Below, one piece after another: positions 24,688 through 32,899 of a stretch of DNA of 37,007 nt. The position numbers were made by a program, and so were the translations under genes. This DNA is from Spartobacteria bacterium (GTDB lineage: Bacteria > Verrucomicrobiota > Verrucomicrobiia > Chthoniobacterales > Chthoniobacteraceae): NCBI GenBank assembly GCA_021324825.1, contig JAJPII010000041.1, positions 1-37,007 of the forward strand, in the 5' to 3' direction. The notes beneath the pieces are model-generated. The model made no database searches. It was not told the DNA's origin and was given only the letters and a program-made list of their open reading frames with translations. Numbering within the stretch: position 1 is the first letter of the stretch; each line of letters starts with the position of its first letter.

Positions 24688-25783
24688 CCTCCCGACCATG
24701 AGCCCGCCAGCCGCCGATCTCAAAATCGCCCCGGCCCCGCCGCGGGTCGTGGTCGATGCGCGGATGCTCCGTTTTTCCGGCATCGGCGTTTATATCGAAA
24801 ATCTCCTGGCGCAATTCACGGCCCTCGGCATCCCGTTTCAATCCGCGGCGCATGAGGGAGAGCCGGATTACGATTTTACGGCGAGAGTCTATTCGATCTC
24901 CGAACAGCTCGCCTTTCGCCGCCTGGGCGTTCCCGCCGGCGCCGTCTGGTGGTCGCCGCATTACAATGTCCCGGTTCTCCACCGCGGCGCGCTGGTCGCC
25001 ACCATTCACGACCTCGCCCACCTGGCGCTGCCCCGGTTCTTCCCCGCCTTGAGCAAGAAGCTCTACTCCCGGTTCATGTTTTCCACGGTCGCCCGCAAGG
25101 CGCGCTCCATCATCTGCGTCTCGCGCTTCACGGCTGACGAGATGATCCGGCTGACAGGCGCGGACGCCCGCAAGATTCACGTCATCCACAACGGGATCGA
25201 CGAGAGCTGGTTCGAGGAATCGCGCGGCGAAAGCCCCGCCGCGCGCCCCTATGTCCTTTGCGTCGGGAACGTGAAGCCTCACAAGAACATCCAGGCCCTC
25301 ATCCGCGCCTTTGGCGAGATACAATCCGAGCGCGAGGTCGACCTGGTGATCGTGGGGAGAAAGGAGGGCTTCCTTGCGGGCGACTCGGCCGTCCTTGAAA
25401 CGGCGGGCGTCTTGGAAGGGCGCGTTCACTTCACCGGGCTTGTCTCCGAAGAGTTGTTGCGCCGTTACTACGCCCACGCTGAGGCCCTGGTCTTCCCGAG
25501 CTTGTATGAAGGCTTCGGGTTTCCCCCGCTCGAAGCCATGGCCAGCGGCTGTCCCGCCGTGGTTTCCCGCGCCGCGTCGATGCCGGAAGTCTGCGGCGAC
25601 GCGGCGATCTACTGCGATCCGTTGTCCGTCGAGGACATCGCGGACAAGATAAAGCTGGCCCTCGACCTGCGCGGCCAGGAGCGGGTCCGCTTTCTCGCGA
25701 ACGCCCGGGCGCACGCGCGGCGGTTCGGCTGGGAGCGGTGCGCGCGCGAAACCTGGGAGGTGCTCCGCCATGCAGGCGCATGA
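24680..25783 (+). CDS. glycosyltransferase family 4
   Basis: 367 residues. An N-lobe starting RVVVDARMLRFSGIGVYIENLL has the glycine loop of GT4 enzymes and is followed by WWSPHYNVPVLHRG and ATIHDLAHL. The C-lobe begins near YVLCVGNVKPHKNIQALIRAF and carries the donor-binding E-x7-E in YEGFGFPPLEAMASGCP. This is close to the mannosyltransferase-type GT4 group. The ATG 24680 overlaps the polymerase stop by 8 nt; an in-frame ATG at 24698 is an alternative. Operon position between polymerase and a second GT4 suggests it builds the same repeat unit. Confidence 0.9.
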   Translation: MADLPTMSPPAADLKIAPAPPRVVVDARMLRFSGIGVYIENLLAQFTALGIPFQSAAHEGEPDYDFTARVYSISEQLAFRRLGVPAGAVWWSPHYNVPVLHRGALVATIHDLAHLALPRFFPALSKKLYSRFMFSTVARKARSIICVSRFTADEMIRLTGADARKIHVIHNGIDESWFEESRGESPAARPYVLCVGNVKPHKNIQALIRAFGEIQSEREVDLVIVGRKEGFLAGDSAVLETAGVLEGRVHFTGLVSEELLRRYYAHAEALVFPSLYEGFGFPPLEAMASGCPAVVSRAASMPEVCGDAAIYCDPLSVEDIADKIKLALDLRGQERVRFLANARAHARRFGWERCARETWEVLRHAGA

Positions 25784-26915
25784 GCTTGCCGCCGCCGTTC
25801 GTCCCGCCGCATCCGGCGGAGTCGTGCTCGTCCACCACTGGCTCGTCGGCATGCGCGGCGGCGAGAAGGTGCTGGAGGAACTCTGCGCTCTCTACCCGGA
25901 CGCGCCGATCTACACCATGGTCGCGCGTCCCGAGCGGCTCAGCGACAGCCTGCGCTCCCGCCGCATCATCACCTCGCCCTTGCAATTCGTTCCCGGCGCG
26001 GGCCGCTCGTACAAGAACCTCCTTCCGTTCTTTCCGCTGGCGGTCAACGCGCTGCGCATCCCCGCCGGCGCGCGCCTGGTGTTCAGCACGGACGCGAGCC
26101 TTATAAAGGGCGTGCGCGTGCCCGACGGCGTGCCGCACGTCTGTTACTGCCATTCCCCGCCGCGTTATCTGTGGGACTTGACGGAGACCTACCTCAACCG
26201 GACCACCGATCTCACCCGCGTCGGCAAGCTTGTCTTCAACGCCGTCATCCCGCGCCTGCGGCGTTTTGACAAGGCCGCCGCGCGGCGTGTTACGCGCTTC
26301 ATCGCGAATTCCACCTTCGTGCAAGGGCGCATCCGGGAATTTTACGGGAGGGACTCCGTCATCGTGAATCCGCCGGTGGACGTGGATGCGTTCCAATGGA
26401 ATCAGCCTCGCGAAGACTATTACCTGCTGGTTTCCGAACTGGTTCCCTACAAGCGCGTGGACCTCGCGGTGAAGGCCTTCGCCCGGTTGCGGGACAAGCG
26501 CCTCGTCGTCATCGGCAGAGGCCCGGAACTCAGTTCCCTGCGGCGTTCCGCTTCCCCGAACATCACGTTCCTCGGGCGCCAGCCTTTCGCGGTGCTCAAG
26601 AGCCATTACCAAACGTGCCGCGCCTTCCTCTACCCCCAGATCGAGGATTTCGGTATAACCGCCCTGGAGGCGCAGGCGGCGGGCAGCCCGGTGATAGCGT
26701 TCGCCGAGGGCGGAGCGCTGGAGACGATCGAGCAAAACCGGACAGGCCTCTTTTTCCAGAAACAGACCCCCGACGCGGTTGCGGACGCGATCCTCGAGTT
26801 CGAATCCCGCGCGGATTCCTTTTCACCGTGGGCTTGCCGGGAGAACGCCGAGCGTTTTCGCCCGGAAGTTTTCCGTGAGAAAATAACCTCCGTGCTCGCC
26901 GAGGTCGCAACCTAG
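25770..26915 (+). CDS. glycosyltransferase family 4 (WbaZ-like)
   Basis: 381 residues. The N-lobe VVLVHHWLVGMRGGEKVLEEL, then FSTDASLIKGVRVPDG and CYCHSPPRYLWDLTE, is typical of WbaZ-like mannosyltransferases. The C-lobe YYLLVSELVPYKRVDLAVKAF and the E-x7-E in YPQIEDFGITALEAQAAGSP follow. The gene overlaps the preceding GT4 by 14 nt and ends directly before the pseudopilin gene (TAG ATG). Mannose transfer is a family inference. Confidence 0.88.
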   Translation: MQAHELAAAVRPAASGGVVLVHHWLVGMRGGEKVLEELCALYPDAPIYTMVARPERLSDSLRSRRIITSPLQFVPGAGRSYKNLLPFFPLAVNALRIPAGARLVFSTDASLIKGVRVPDGVPHVCYCHSPPRYLWDLTETYLNRTTDLTRVGKLVFNAVIPRLRRFDKAAARRVTRFIANSTFVQGRIREFYGRDSVIVNPPVDVDAFQWNQPREDYYLLVSELVPYKRVDLAVKAFARLRDKRLVVIGRGPELSSLRRSASPNITFLGRQPFAVLKSHYQTCRAFLYPQIEDFGITALEAQAAGSPVIAFAEGGALETIEQNRTGLFFQKQTPDAVADAILEFESRADSFSPWACRENAERFRPEVFREKITSVLAEVAT

Positions 26916-27527
26916 ATGATGCGCGCCAACCCGCAATCCCGCACGCGCTTCGACGCATTCACGCTGGTTGAATTGCTGGTGGTGGTAACCGTCATCGCGA
27001 TTCTTTCGGGCCTGATGCTCGCCGCCATGCCCGCCGTCCTTTGGCAGGGGCGGAGCGCGAAGTGCCAGCATAACCTGCGGCAGGTGACGCTGGCGTTCAT
27101 CCTCTATGCGAACGACCACCAGTCGTACCTTCCCAACTATAGCGCCGTGAGCGAGACGGCCCGCCTCACGGGGCTTTACTCGGCGGGTTATCTCCCGGAC
27201 CCGGGCGTCCTTATTTGTCCCGTCAACCAAGCCTATACGCAGCCCTTGATGGCGACATCCCAGGGGGCGCCCTTCAATTCCTACTATATCGCCCAGGACA
27301 GAATCCGGACGCAATGGTATCTCGCCTCCGGCCCGTACGTCTTTACGCCCGTCGGTCTCAACGGCACGAATTCCTATCGCATTCCCGTCGTCTGGGACCA
27401 GCGGGCCGACACGGACAACCCGATCAATTTCCACAAACCAAACTCGACCACGGCGGGCGGCTGTTTTGGCTACCTGGACGGTTCCGTGAGCTACCTCTGG
27501 AAGCCGGACTCCGTTGTAAGACCTTAG
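26916..27527 (+). CDS. pseudopilin-like protein with N-terminal methylation motif
   Basis: 203 residues. A short basic leader ends before FTLVELLVVVTVIAILSG, the class III prepilin motif with Glu at +5, followed by a hydrophobic helix. A prepilin peptidase would cleave before the F. The globular part has the NLRQVTLAFILYANDHQSYLP segment and a terminal FHKPNSTTAGGCFGYLDGSV that resembles the H-x-DG region of prepilin-like proteins common in Planctomycetes and Verrucomicrobiota. It starts immediately after the GT4 stop and is followed 2 nt later by the beta-helix gene. Its function in a polysaccharide cluster is unknown; it could be part of a secretion pseudopilus or a substrate. Confidence 0.85.
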   Translation: MMRANPQSRTRFDAFTLVELLVVVTVIAILSGLMLAAMPAVLWQGRSAKCQHNLRQVTLAFILYANDHQSYLPNYSAVSETARLTGLYSAGYLPDPGVLICPVNQAYTQPLMATSQGAPFNSYYIAQDRIRTQWYLASGPYVFTPVGLNGTNSYRIPVVWDQRADTDNPINFHKPNSTTAGGCFGYLDGSVSYLWKPDSVVRP

Positions 27528-27529
27528 AG

Positions 27530-30157
27530 ATGCAGACGCGCCGGTTCTTCCTCACCTTTTTTTGCCTGGCGGCTTTCCGCGTTTGCGCCGAAACATCGGG
27601 AGACCCCCTCGCCTCCTTGAAGATCGGCAACCTGCCCGATGCGTTCTACCGGCGGCCCGGCCTGGAGAAGATGCCGCGCGTTGCGTATGAGCAGATGCCG
27701 GTCGTTAACGTCCGGGACGAGGGCGCGAAAGGCGACGGCGTCGCCGACGAGCGGCGGGCGTTTGATCGGGCGCTGGACCGCATTCTCCAAAAAGGCGGCG
27801 GCGTCCTCTTCATCCCGAAAGGGGTCTATACCTTCCATGATGTCCCCGGGACGGGCGGGCGCATCTGGAATATTGCGCGTCCCGGCCGCGACAAAATCTC
27901 CAACGTCCATTTCGTCGGCGAGGGAGAAGGCTCGATCATCCGCTTCACCTCGGAGGTGTACGACGCGCCGTACGGCTGGAACTTCGGGAACGTCGAAAAC
28001 GTGACCCTGCGCGACCTGAGCTTCACCGCCTTTCCCTACTTTCACACGCGCGGGGCCAATGAATCCCGCGGGTTGTTCCTGTTTCAGTTTGGAAGTTACA
28101 AGCCGGGCGAGCAGTTCGCGCGCAATATCGAATTGGTCAACGTCTCCACCGACCAGGGCGTCACCGGGCCGCTCTTCCGCCGGGGGGCGGACGGAGTGTG
28201 GATCGTGGATTGCAAGGTCCGCAACACCTCCGCGGACGGCATCCATCTCGACACCGCCCAACGCATCACCGTCGCCTATAACCAGGTTGAATTCACCGGG
28301 GACGACGCTCTCGCGAACATCTCGGTGGCCGCGATCAAGAACCCCGCGCTGGACAACCGGTTTCTCTTCAACACCGCGCTTGCATCGCAATGCCGCGGGA
28401 TCGCGCTCGGCGGCCTTGACACCGTGGCGTCCGGCAACTGGTTCGAGCAAAGCCAGCTTTCCGCGATCTACCTCCACGCCCACGGGCACAGGCCCGTCGA
28501 GGGCGACCCGGTGTCTCATCCCATCGTGAGCGGCAACACCGTCGTCCGCTGCAATATCGGCGGGGTTTTCGGAAGCTATCCGGGCGCGCTGCTCGGGGAG
28601 TTCAATGTCTCCGACGCGGAAATCACCGGCAACAAAATCCTTGGTTGCGGCGGCGACGGGATCGCCTTCCGCGTTTACCCGACGGCGCTCTACCCGACCG
28701 GCGTCGCCGTCCGCCCGCCCGAGCGGATCGCCATAGAGGACAACATTGTTTGCGGGAACAGCGGCTGCGGCGTCGAACTGCTTGCCGGCACGCGGATCGA
28801 CGGCCTGACTGTCGCGAACAATGTCTTCCACGCCAACGCGAAAGGCAGCATCTTGCTTGCGGGCATTGTTTCCAACGCCAGCTTCCGGCGGAATACAACC
28901 GACCATCCGCCCGTCGTCGGAAATCTCGCCCTTCTTACGGACAGGGCGGGCGGCAACGCTTCCCCCGCCGCGGGTTTCCAGCCCGGCCCGGCCGCCGAAG
29001 TCTACCCGCGCTGGTATGCCGACATCGCCGCCGCGCCGGACGAAAGCGAGCCGCTCCGCCCGCCATCGCCGCCCGGCGGCGCGTCCGCTTCGATGCGATC
29101 GGAGAGCGTGCGCATGTTCGGCGCGCGGGGCGACGGGCGGACGGATGACACCGGCGCCTTCACCCGTGCGCTCGCCGCGCTGCCGCCGGAAGGCGGCGTG
29201 CTGGAAGTGCCCGCCGGGAGCTACCTGCTGCGCCCGCCCGCCGGCGGCGGCGGCGCGCTGCCGTGGACGTGCGTGCGCCATCATCTCGCCATCGTGGATC
29301 GCGCGAACATCCATTTGCGCGGCGAGGGCCGCGCGGAACTGCTCTTCGACGACCCGGACGCGCAGGGCTTGCGCCTCATCCACGTGCGGAACGCCTCGGT
29401 CACCGGCCTCGCCTTTCGCCTCCGTTCCCAGCCGCCGCTGCGGCACGATCGCGCGCTGCTCGACCTTTCGGCTTGCAGCGGCGTCGCGCTCGACGGGCTG
29501 ACGCTCGAGGATTCCAGCGGCCCGGGCATCCAGATTGACGCCTCGCGGGAAATCGGCGTCACGCGCTGCACGGTCTCGCGCGCGGGAACCGACGGCGTCG
29601 CCATCCTTTCAAGCAGCCGGGTCCTCGTCGAAAACTGCGCCCTCGGCGGCGCCAGGGACGACGCCGTGCGGCTGGACGTGACCGGCGGCGTCACGCGCTG
29701 CCCCCGGTTCATTCGGATTCTCAACAACCGCATTCAAGGCGTCCGCGAGGGATTCGGCGTCGCGCTCTGCGGCGGCGACGAGGTCGAGGTCAGCGGGAAC
29801 GCCATCGCGGATTGCTACCAGGCGGGCGTCGCCATCTTCCAGCAGGAGACTTTCCTGCCGTGGCCGCGCGCGCTCACCGTTTCCGGGAACACCCTCGCGC
29901 GCTGCAACCGCGGCCCGCTCGGCTATACGAGCGGCGCCATCGCCGTCTTCTCCGTGCAAACGGCGGGCGCAGGGGATTTTCGCATCACCGGCAACACTAT
30001 CGAGGATACGCCGAAATATGCCGTCAGCATCGAACGCGCGAAGAAACTCGACCGGGTGACCATCCAGGCGAACACCGTGCGCGACGCAAAGCTCGGCGCG
30101 ATAGGCGTCAATGATCAGCAAAAGCAGGCGATCCATTCGCTCGTATGCACCCCATAA
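27530..30157 (+). CDS. secreted protein with two pectate-lyase-type beta-helix modules
   Basis: 875 residues. A signal peptide (MQTRRFFLTFFCLAAFRVCA) leads to a first pectate-lyase-3-type module opening VNVRDEGAKGDGVADERRAF with the capping sequence GGGVLFIPKGVY, followed by many parallel beta-helix rungs to about 470. A second module opens VRMFGARGDGRTDDTGAF with GGVLEVPAGSYLL, again with rungs to about 860. The frame extends upstream to 27215, but ATG 27530 is 2 nt after the pseudopilin stop and begins the signal peptide. Beta-helix proteins in polysaccharide clusters include lyases and epimerases such as AlgG; which activity is present here is not deducible. It overlaps the next gene by 13 nt. 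Confidence 0.85.
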   Translation: MQTRRFFLTFFCLAAFRVCAETSGDPLASLKIGNLPDAFYRRPGLEKMPRVAYEQMPVVNVRDEGAKGDGVADERRAFDRALDRILQKGGGVLFIPKGVYTFHDVPGTGGRIWNIARPGRDKISNVHFVGEGEGSIIRFTSEVYDAPYGWNFGNVENVTLRDLSFTAFPYFHTRGANESRGLFLFQFGSYKPGEQFARNIELVNVSTDQGVTGPLFRRGADGVWIVDCKVRNTSADGIHLDTAQRITVAYNQVEFTGDDALANISVAAIKNPALDNRFLFNTALASQCRGIALGGLDTVASGNWFEQSQLSAIYLHAHGHRPVEGDPVSHPIVSGNTVVRCNIGGVFGSYPGALLGEFNVSDAEITGNKILGCGGDGIAFRVYPTALYPTGVAVRPPERIAIEDNIVCGNSGCGVELLAGTRIDGLTVANNVFHANAKGSILLAGIVSNASFRRNTTDHPPVVGNLALLTDRAGGNASPAAGFQPGPAAEVYPRWYADIAAAPDESEPLRPPSPPGGASASMRSESVRMFGARGDGRTDDTGAFTRALAALPPEGGVLEVPAGSYLLRPPAGGGGALPWTCVRHHLAIVDRANIHLRGEGRAELLFDDPDAQGLRLIHVRNASVTGLAFRLRSQPPLRHDRALLDLSACSGVALDGLTLEDSSGPGIQIDASREIGVTRCTVSRAGTDGVAILSSSRVLVENCALGGARDDAVRLDVTGGVTRCPRFIRILNNRIQGVREGFGVALCGGDEVEVSGNAIADCYQAGVAIFQQETFLPWPRALTVSGNTLARCNRGPLGYTSGAIAVFSVQTAGAGDFRITGNTIEDTPKYAVSIERAKKLDRVTIQANTVRDAKLGAIGVNDQQKQAIHSLVCTP

Positions 30158-31629
30158 ACCAACCCTCCACATCCGGTCTTGCGGCGCGCGCCCTGCGAGC
30201 GGCGGGCTGGGCGGCCGTCGAGAGCATGGGAGGGCAGTGCATTTCCTTCGGCGTCTTCCTGGTGATGGCGCGGCTGCTCACGCCCGCCGACTTCGGGACG
30301 GTGGCGCTCGCGAACATCTACGTCGCCTTCTCCCAGGCGCTCATCTTCCAGGGGCTGGGACAGGCGATCATCCAGAAAGCCGCGCTTGCACGCGAGGACC
30401 TCGAAGCCGCGTTCTGGATCAATCTCGCCCTCGGGATCGCCGCCGCCGGGGCCACCCTGCTGGTTTGCGAGCCGGTGGCGCGGTGGTTCCATTCGCCGCA
30501 TCTCGCGGATTTGCTGCGCTGGCTTTCGCCCATCTTCATCCTGAGCGCGCTCGCCGACGTGCAGGCGAATCTGCTCGCGCGCGAGTTCGCCTTCAAACCG
30601 CTCGCGGTGCGCACCGTCGCCGCCTTCTCCTGCGGCGGCGCCGCCGGGATAGTCATGGCGCGGGCCGGCTTCGGCGTCTGGAGCCTCGCCGGCCAGCAAC
30701 TCGTCGTATCGGCGCTGAACGCCGCGCTGCTTTGGGCGGCCAGCCCGTGGCGGCCCCGGCTCCGGTTTTCCACACCCCACGCAAGGGTCATGTGGCGTTT
30801 CAGCAGCCGGTTGATGGGCCACGAACTCGTGAGCCTCGCGAGCCGCAGGTCGGACCAATTCTTCATCGGGAAATACATGGACGCCGCCGCCATGGGCGCC
30901 TATGCCGTGGCCGCGCGCGTCAGCACCCTGCTCAGCGAGATCGTGGTGCGCTCGCTGACGCGGGTTAGCCTCGCCTCCCTCGCCCGCATGCAAACGGAGC
31001 CGCAACGGCTCGGCGCGGCGTTCTCGCGCATCCTGCAAATGCAGATGTGCCTCATCCTCCCCCTCGCCGCCGGGCTGGGCGTTTTCGCGAGGGAAATCGT
31101 GCTCGCCGCCGTCGGCCCGCAATGGATCGCGGCGGCGCCCGCGATGCGCATCCTGCTGCTCGCCATCCCGCTGGAGTCGCTCTCGGCCTTGAACGCGGCG
31201 GCCATCATCGCGCGGGGCAGACCCGGCTGGGTCTCGCTGCTCACGTGTTACCACGCGGCGTTGAATGTGGCGCTCTTCGCCGTTTTCGCCCGCTGGGGGC
31301 TCACCGCCGTCGCCGCCGCGTACGTTCTGCGCGCCGCGATTCTCTATCCGGTCGAACTCGTCTGGTTGCGGCGCCTGATCCCCGTGCCGATTTTCCGCTT
31401 GTGCCTGTCGCTGCTGCCCCCCTTCCTGGCGACGGTCGTCATGGCCGGCCTGGACATCCTCGTCCGCGCTTCGGTTCCGCCCGGAACCCCGCTTTTTTTA
31501 ACGCTGTTTTACGGCCTCCTCGCGAGCGTCGCGAGCTATTCCGCCACGCTCGCCATCCTGCGGCGCGACCTTCTTTTTGAACTATGGAACTGCTTGAAAA
31601 TTCTGAGGACGCGGGCCGTCCCCGCTTAA
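30145..31629 (+). CDS. polysaccharide flippase (WzxC-like), copy 2
   Basis: 494 residues, about 12-14 membrane segments, with the flippase opening WAAVESMGGQCISFGVFLVMARLLTPADFGTVALA and a central YAVAARVSTLLSEIVVRSLTRVSLASLAR segment. This is the WzxC/lipopolysaccharide biosynthesis flippase subgroup, rather different in sequence from copy 1 at 18858. The ATG overlaps the end of the beta-helix gene by 13 nt. A second flippase in one cluster suggests that two different lipid-linked substrates are moved. Confidence 0.88.
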   Translation: MHPINQPSTSGLAARALRAAGWAAVESMGGQCISFGVFLVMARLLTPADFGTVALANIYVAFSQALIFQGLGQAIIQKAALAREDLEAAFWINLALGIAAAGATLLVCEPVARWFHSPHLADLLRWLSPIFILSALADVQANLLAREFAFKPLAVRTVAAFSCGGAAGIVMARAGFGVWSLAGQQLVVSALNAALLWAASPWRPRLRFSTPHARVMWRFSSRLMGHELVSLASRRSDQFFIGKYMDAAAMGAYAVAARVSTLLSEIVVRSLTRVSLASLARMQTEPQRLGAAFSRILQMQMCLILPLAAGLGVFAREIVLAAVGPQWIAAAPAMRILLLAIPLESLSALNAAAIIARGRPGWVSLLTCYHAALNVALFAVFARWGLTAVAAAYVLRAAILYPVELVWLRRLIPVPIFRLCLSLLPPFLATVVMAGLDILVRASVPPGTPLFLTLFYGLLASVASYSATLAILRRDLLFELWNCLKILRTRAVPA

Positions 31630-31642
31630 CCGCTTGAACCCC

Positions 31643-32899
31643 ATGGCGATGCGCGTCCTGATCATCAGCAACCTTTTCCCTCCATTCTCGCTCGGCGGCG
31701 CGGAGATGGCCGCAAGTTCCCTGGCGGCGCGGCTCGCCGGGGGAGGCCACGAGGTTTGCGTGCTGACCTCCGCGCCGCGGCCCGCCCAGGAAGAATCGAG
31801 CCGCCGCGCGGACGGCGTGCGGATCGAGAGGCGTTTCTTCCCGAACAGCTACTCCGTTTTCGAGGCGCGGGCCCGCCCCGTCCTCCACAAGGCCGCATGG
31901 CATTTCCGCGACCATTTCAACAGGCATTCGGAGAGCATTTGCCGCGCGGTGGTCGAGGCGTTTCGCCCGGACATCGTGAACACGCACGATCTGCAGGGGA
32001 TCGGCTACAACATCGTGCGGGAGATCGGGCGGCGGGGCCTGCCTTGCGTGCAAACGCTGCACGATCTCGGGTTCCTCTGCATCAACATGAATATGTTCAG
32101 AGACGGCGAAGCGTGCCGGCGGCGGCATGCGCCGTGCGCGGTTTCCTCCCTTCTCAAGGGCGCGTATCTCTCCACCATCAAGACGCTCGCCTTCTGGTCG
32201 CCTTCCCAAGCCCTGCTCGAGCGGTACCGCCCGCATCTCCCCCGGCACGTGGAAGCCGTCTCCATACCGCTCCCGCTGCGCTTCTCTCCCCCGCCCGAGG
32301 GGATCGAAGCCCGGTCGGCGGCGCCCGTGCGGCTGCTGTACGCGGGCCAGTTCACGGAACCGAAAGGCGTCGGATTTCTCCTCGAAACGCTGGAGCCGCT
32401 CGCGGAGGGGAACCGCTTCGAACTGGCGCTGGCGGGCGGCGGCCCCCTCCTCGAACGATTGAAGGAAAAATACGCCGGGAAGACATGGGTCTCCTTCGCC
32501 GGGCGCCTGCCTCCCGAGGAAGTGGCCGGGTTCATGGCGCGCGGCGATTTGCTCATGATTCCCTCGCTCTGGTTTGAGAACTCGCCGGTGGTCGCCTACC
32601 AGGCGGGCCAACTCGGGCTTCCAATCCTCGCCAGCAATGTCGGCGGCCTGCCGGAACTGGTGCGCGACGGGGTGAACGGACTGCTCCTGCCCGCGGGCGA
32701 CGCCGAGAGGTGGCGGGCCTGCGTGCGGGACCTTCTCGCCCGGCCCGAGAAGCTGGACCGCCTGCGCGAGGGCGCGAAGGCAAACGCGAAAAACTTCGAC
32801 CCGGACCTGCTGGGCGGCGCGGTCGTGCGCCTTTTCGAACGAACCTTGCGCGCCGCGTCGGCGCCCGCGCGCGCCGTTTATACGGAGGCGGACGCATGA
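31643..32899 (+). CDS. glycosyltransferase family 4 with an altered donor motif
   Basis: 418 residues, GT-B fold: N-lobe MRVLIISNLFPPFSLGGAEMAASSLAARL, then VNTHDLQGIGYNIV and TLHDLGFLC; C-lobe RLLYAGQFTEPKGVGFLLETL. The donor-binding region reads SLWFENSPVVAYQAGQLGLP: Glu312 is present but the second position of the usual E-x7-E is Gln320. The frame also opens at TTG 31634, and ATG 31643 or 31649 are better starts; no strong Shine-Dalgarno decides. The stop TGA overlaps the next ATG (ATGA). Confidence 0.85.
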   Translation: MAMRVLIISNLFPPFSLGGAEMAASSLAARLAGGGHEVCVLTSAPRPAQEESSRRADGVRIERRFFPNSYSVFEARARPVLHKAAWHFRDHFNRHSESICRAVVEAFRPDIVNTHDLQGIGYNIVREIGRRGLPCVQTLHDLGFLCINMNMFRDGEACRRRHAPCAVSSLLKGAYLSTIKTLAFWSPSQALLERYRPHLPRHVEAVSIPLPLRFSPPPEGIEARSAAPVRLLYAGQFTEPKGVGFLLETLEPLAEGNRFELALAGGGPLLERLKEKYAGKTWVSFAGRLPPEEVAGFMARGDLLMIPSLWFENSPVVAYQAGQLGLPILASNVGGLPELVRDGVNGLLLPAGDAERWRACVRDLLARPEKLDRLREGAKANAKNFDPDLLGGAVVRLFERTLRAASAPARAVYTEADA

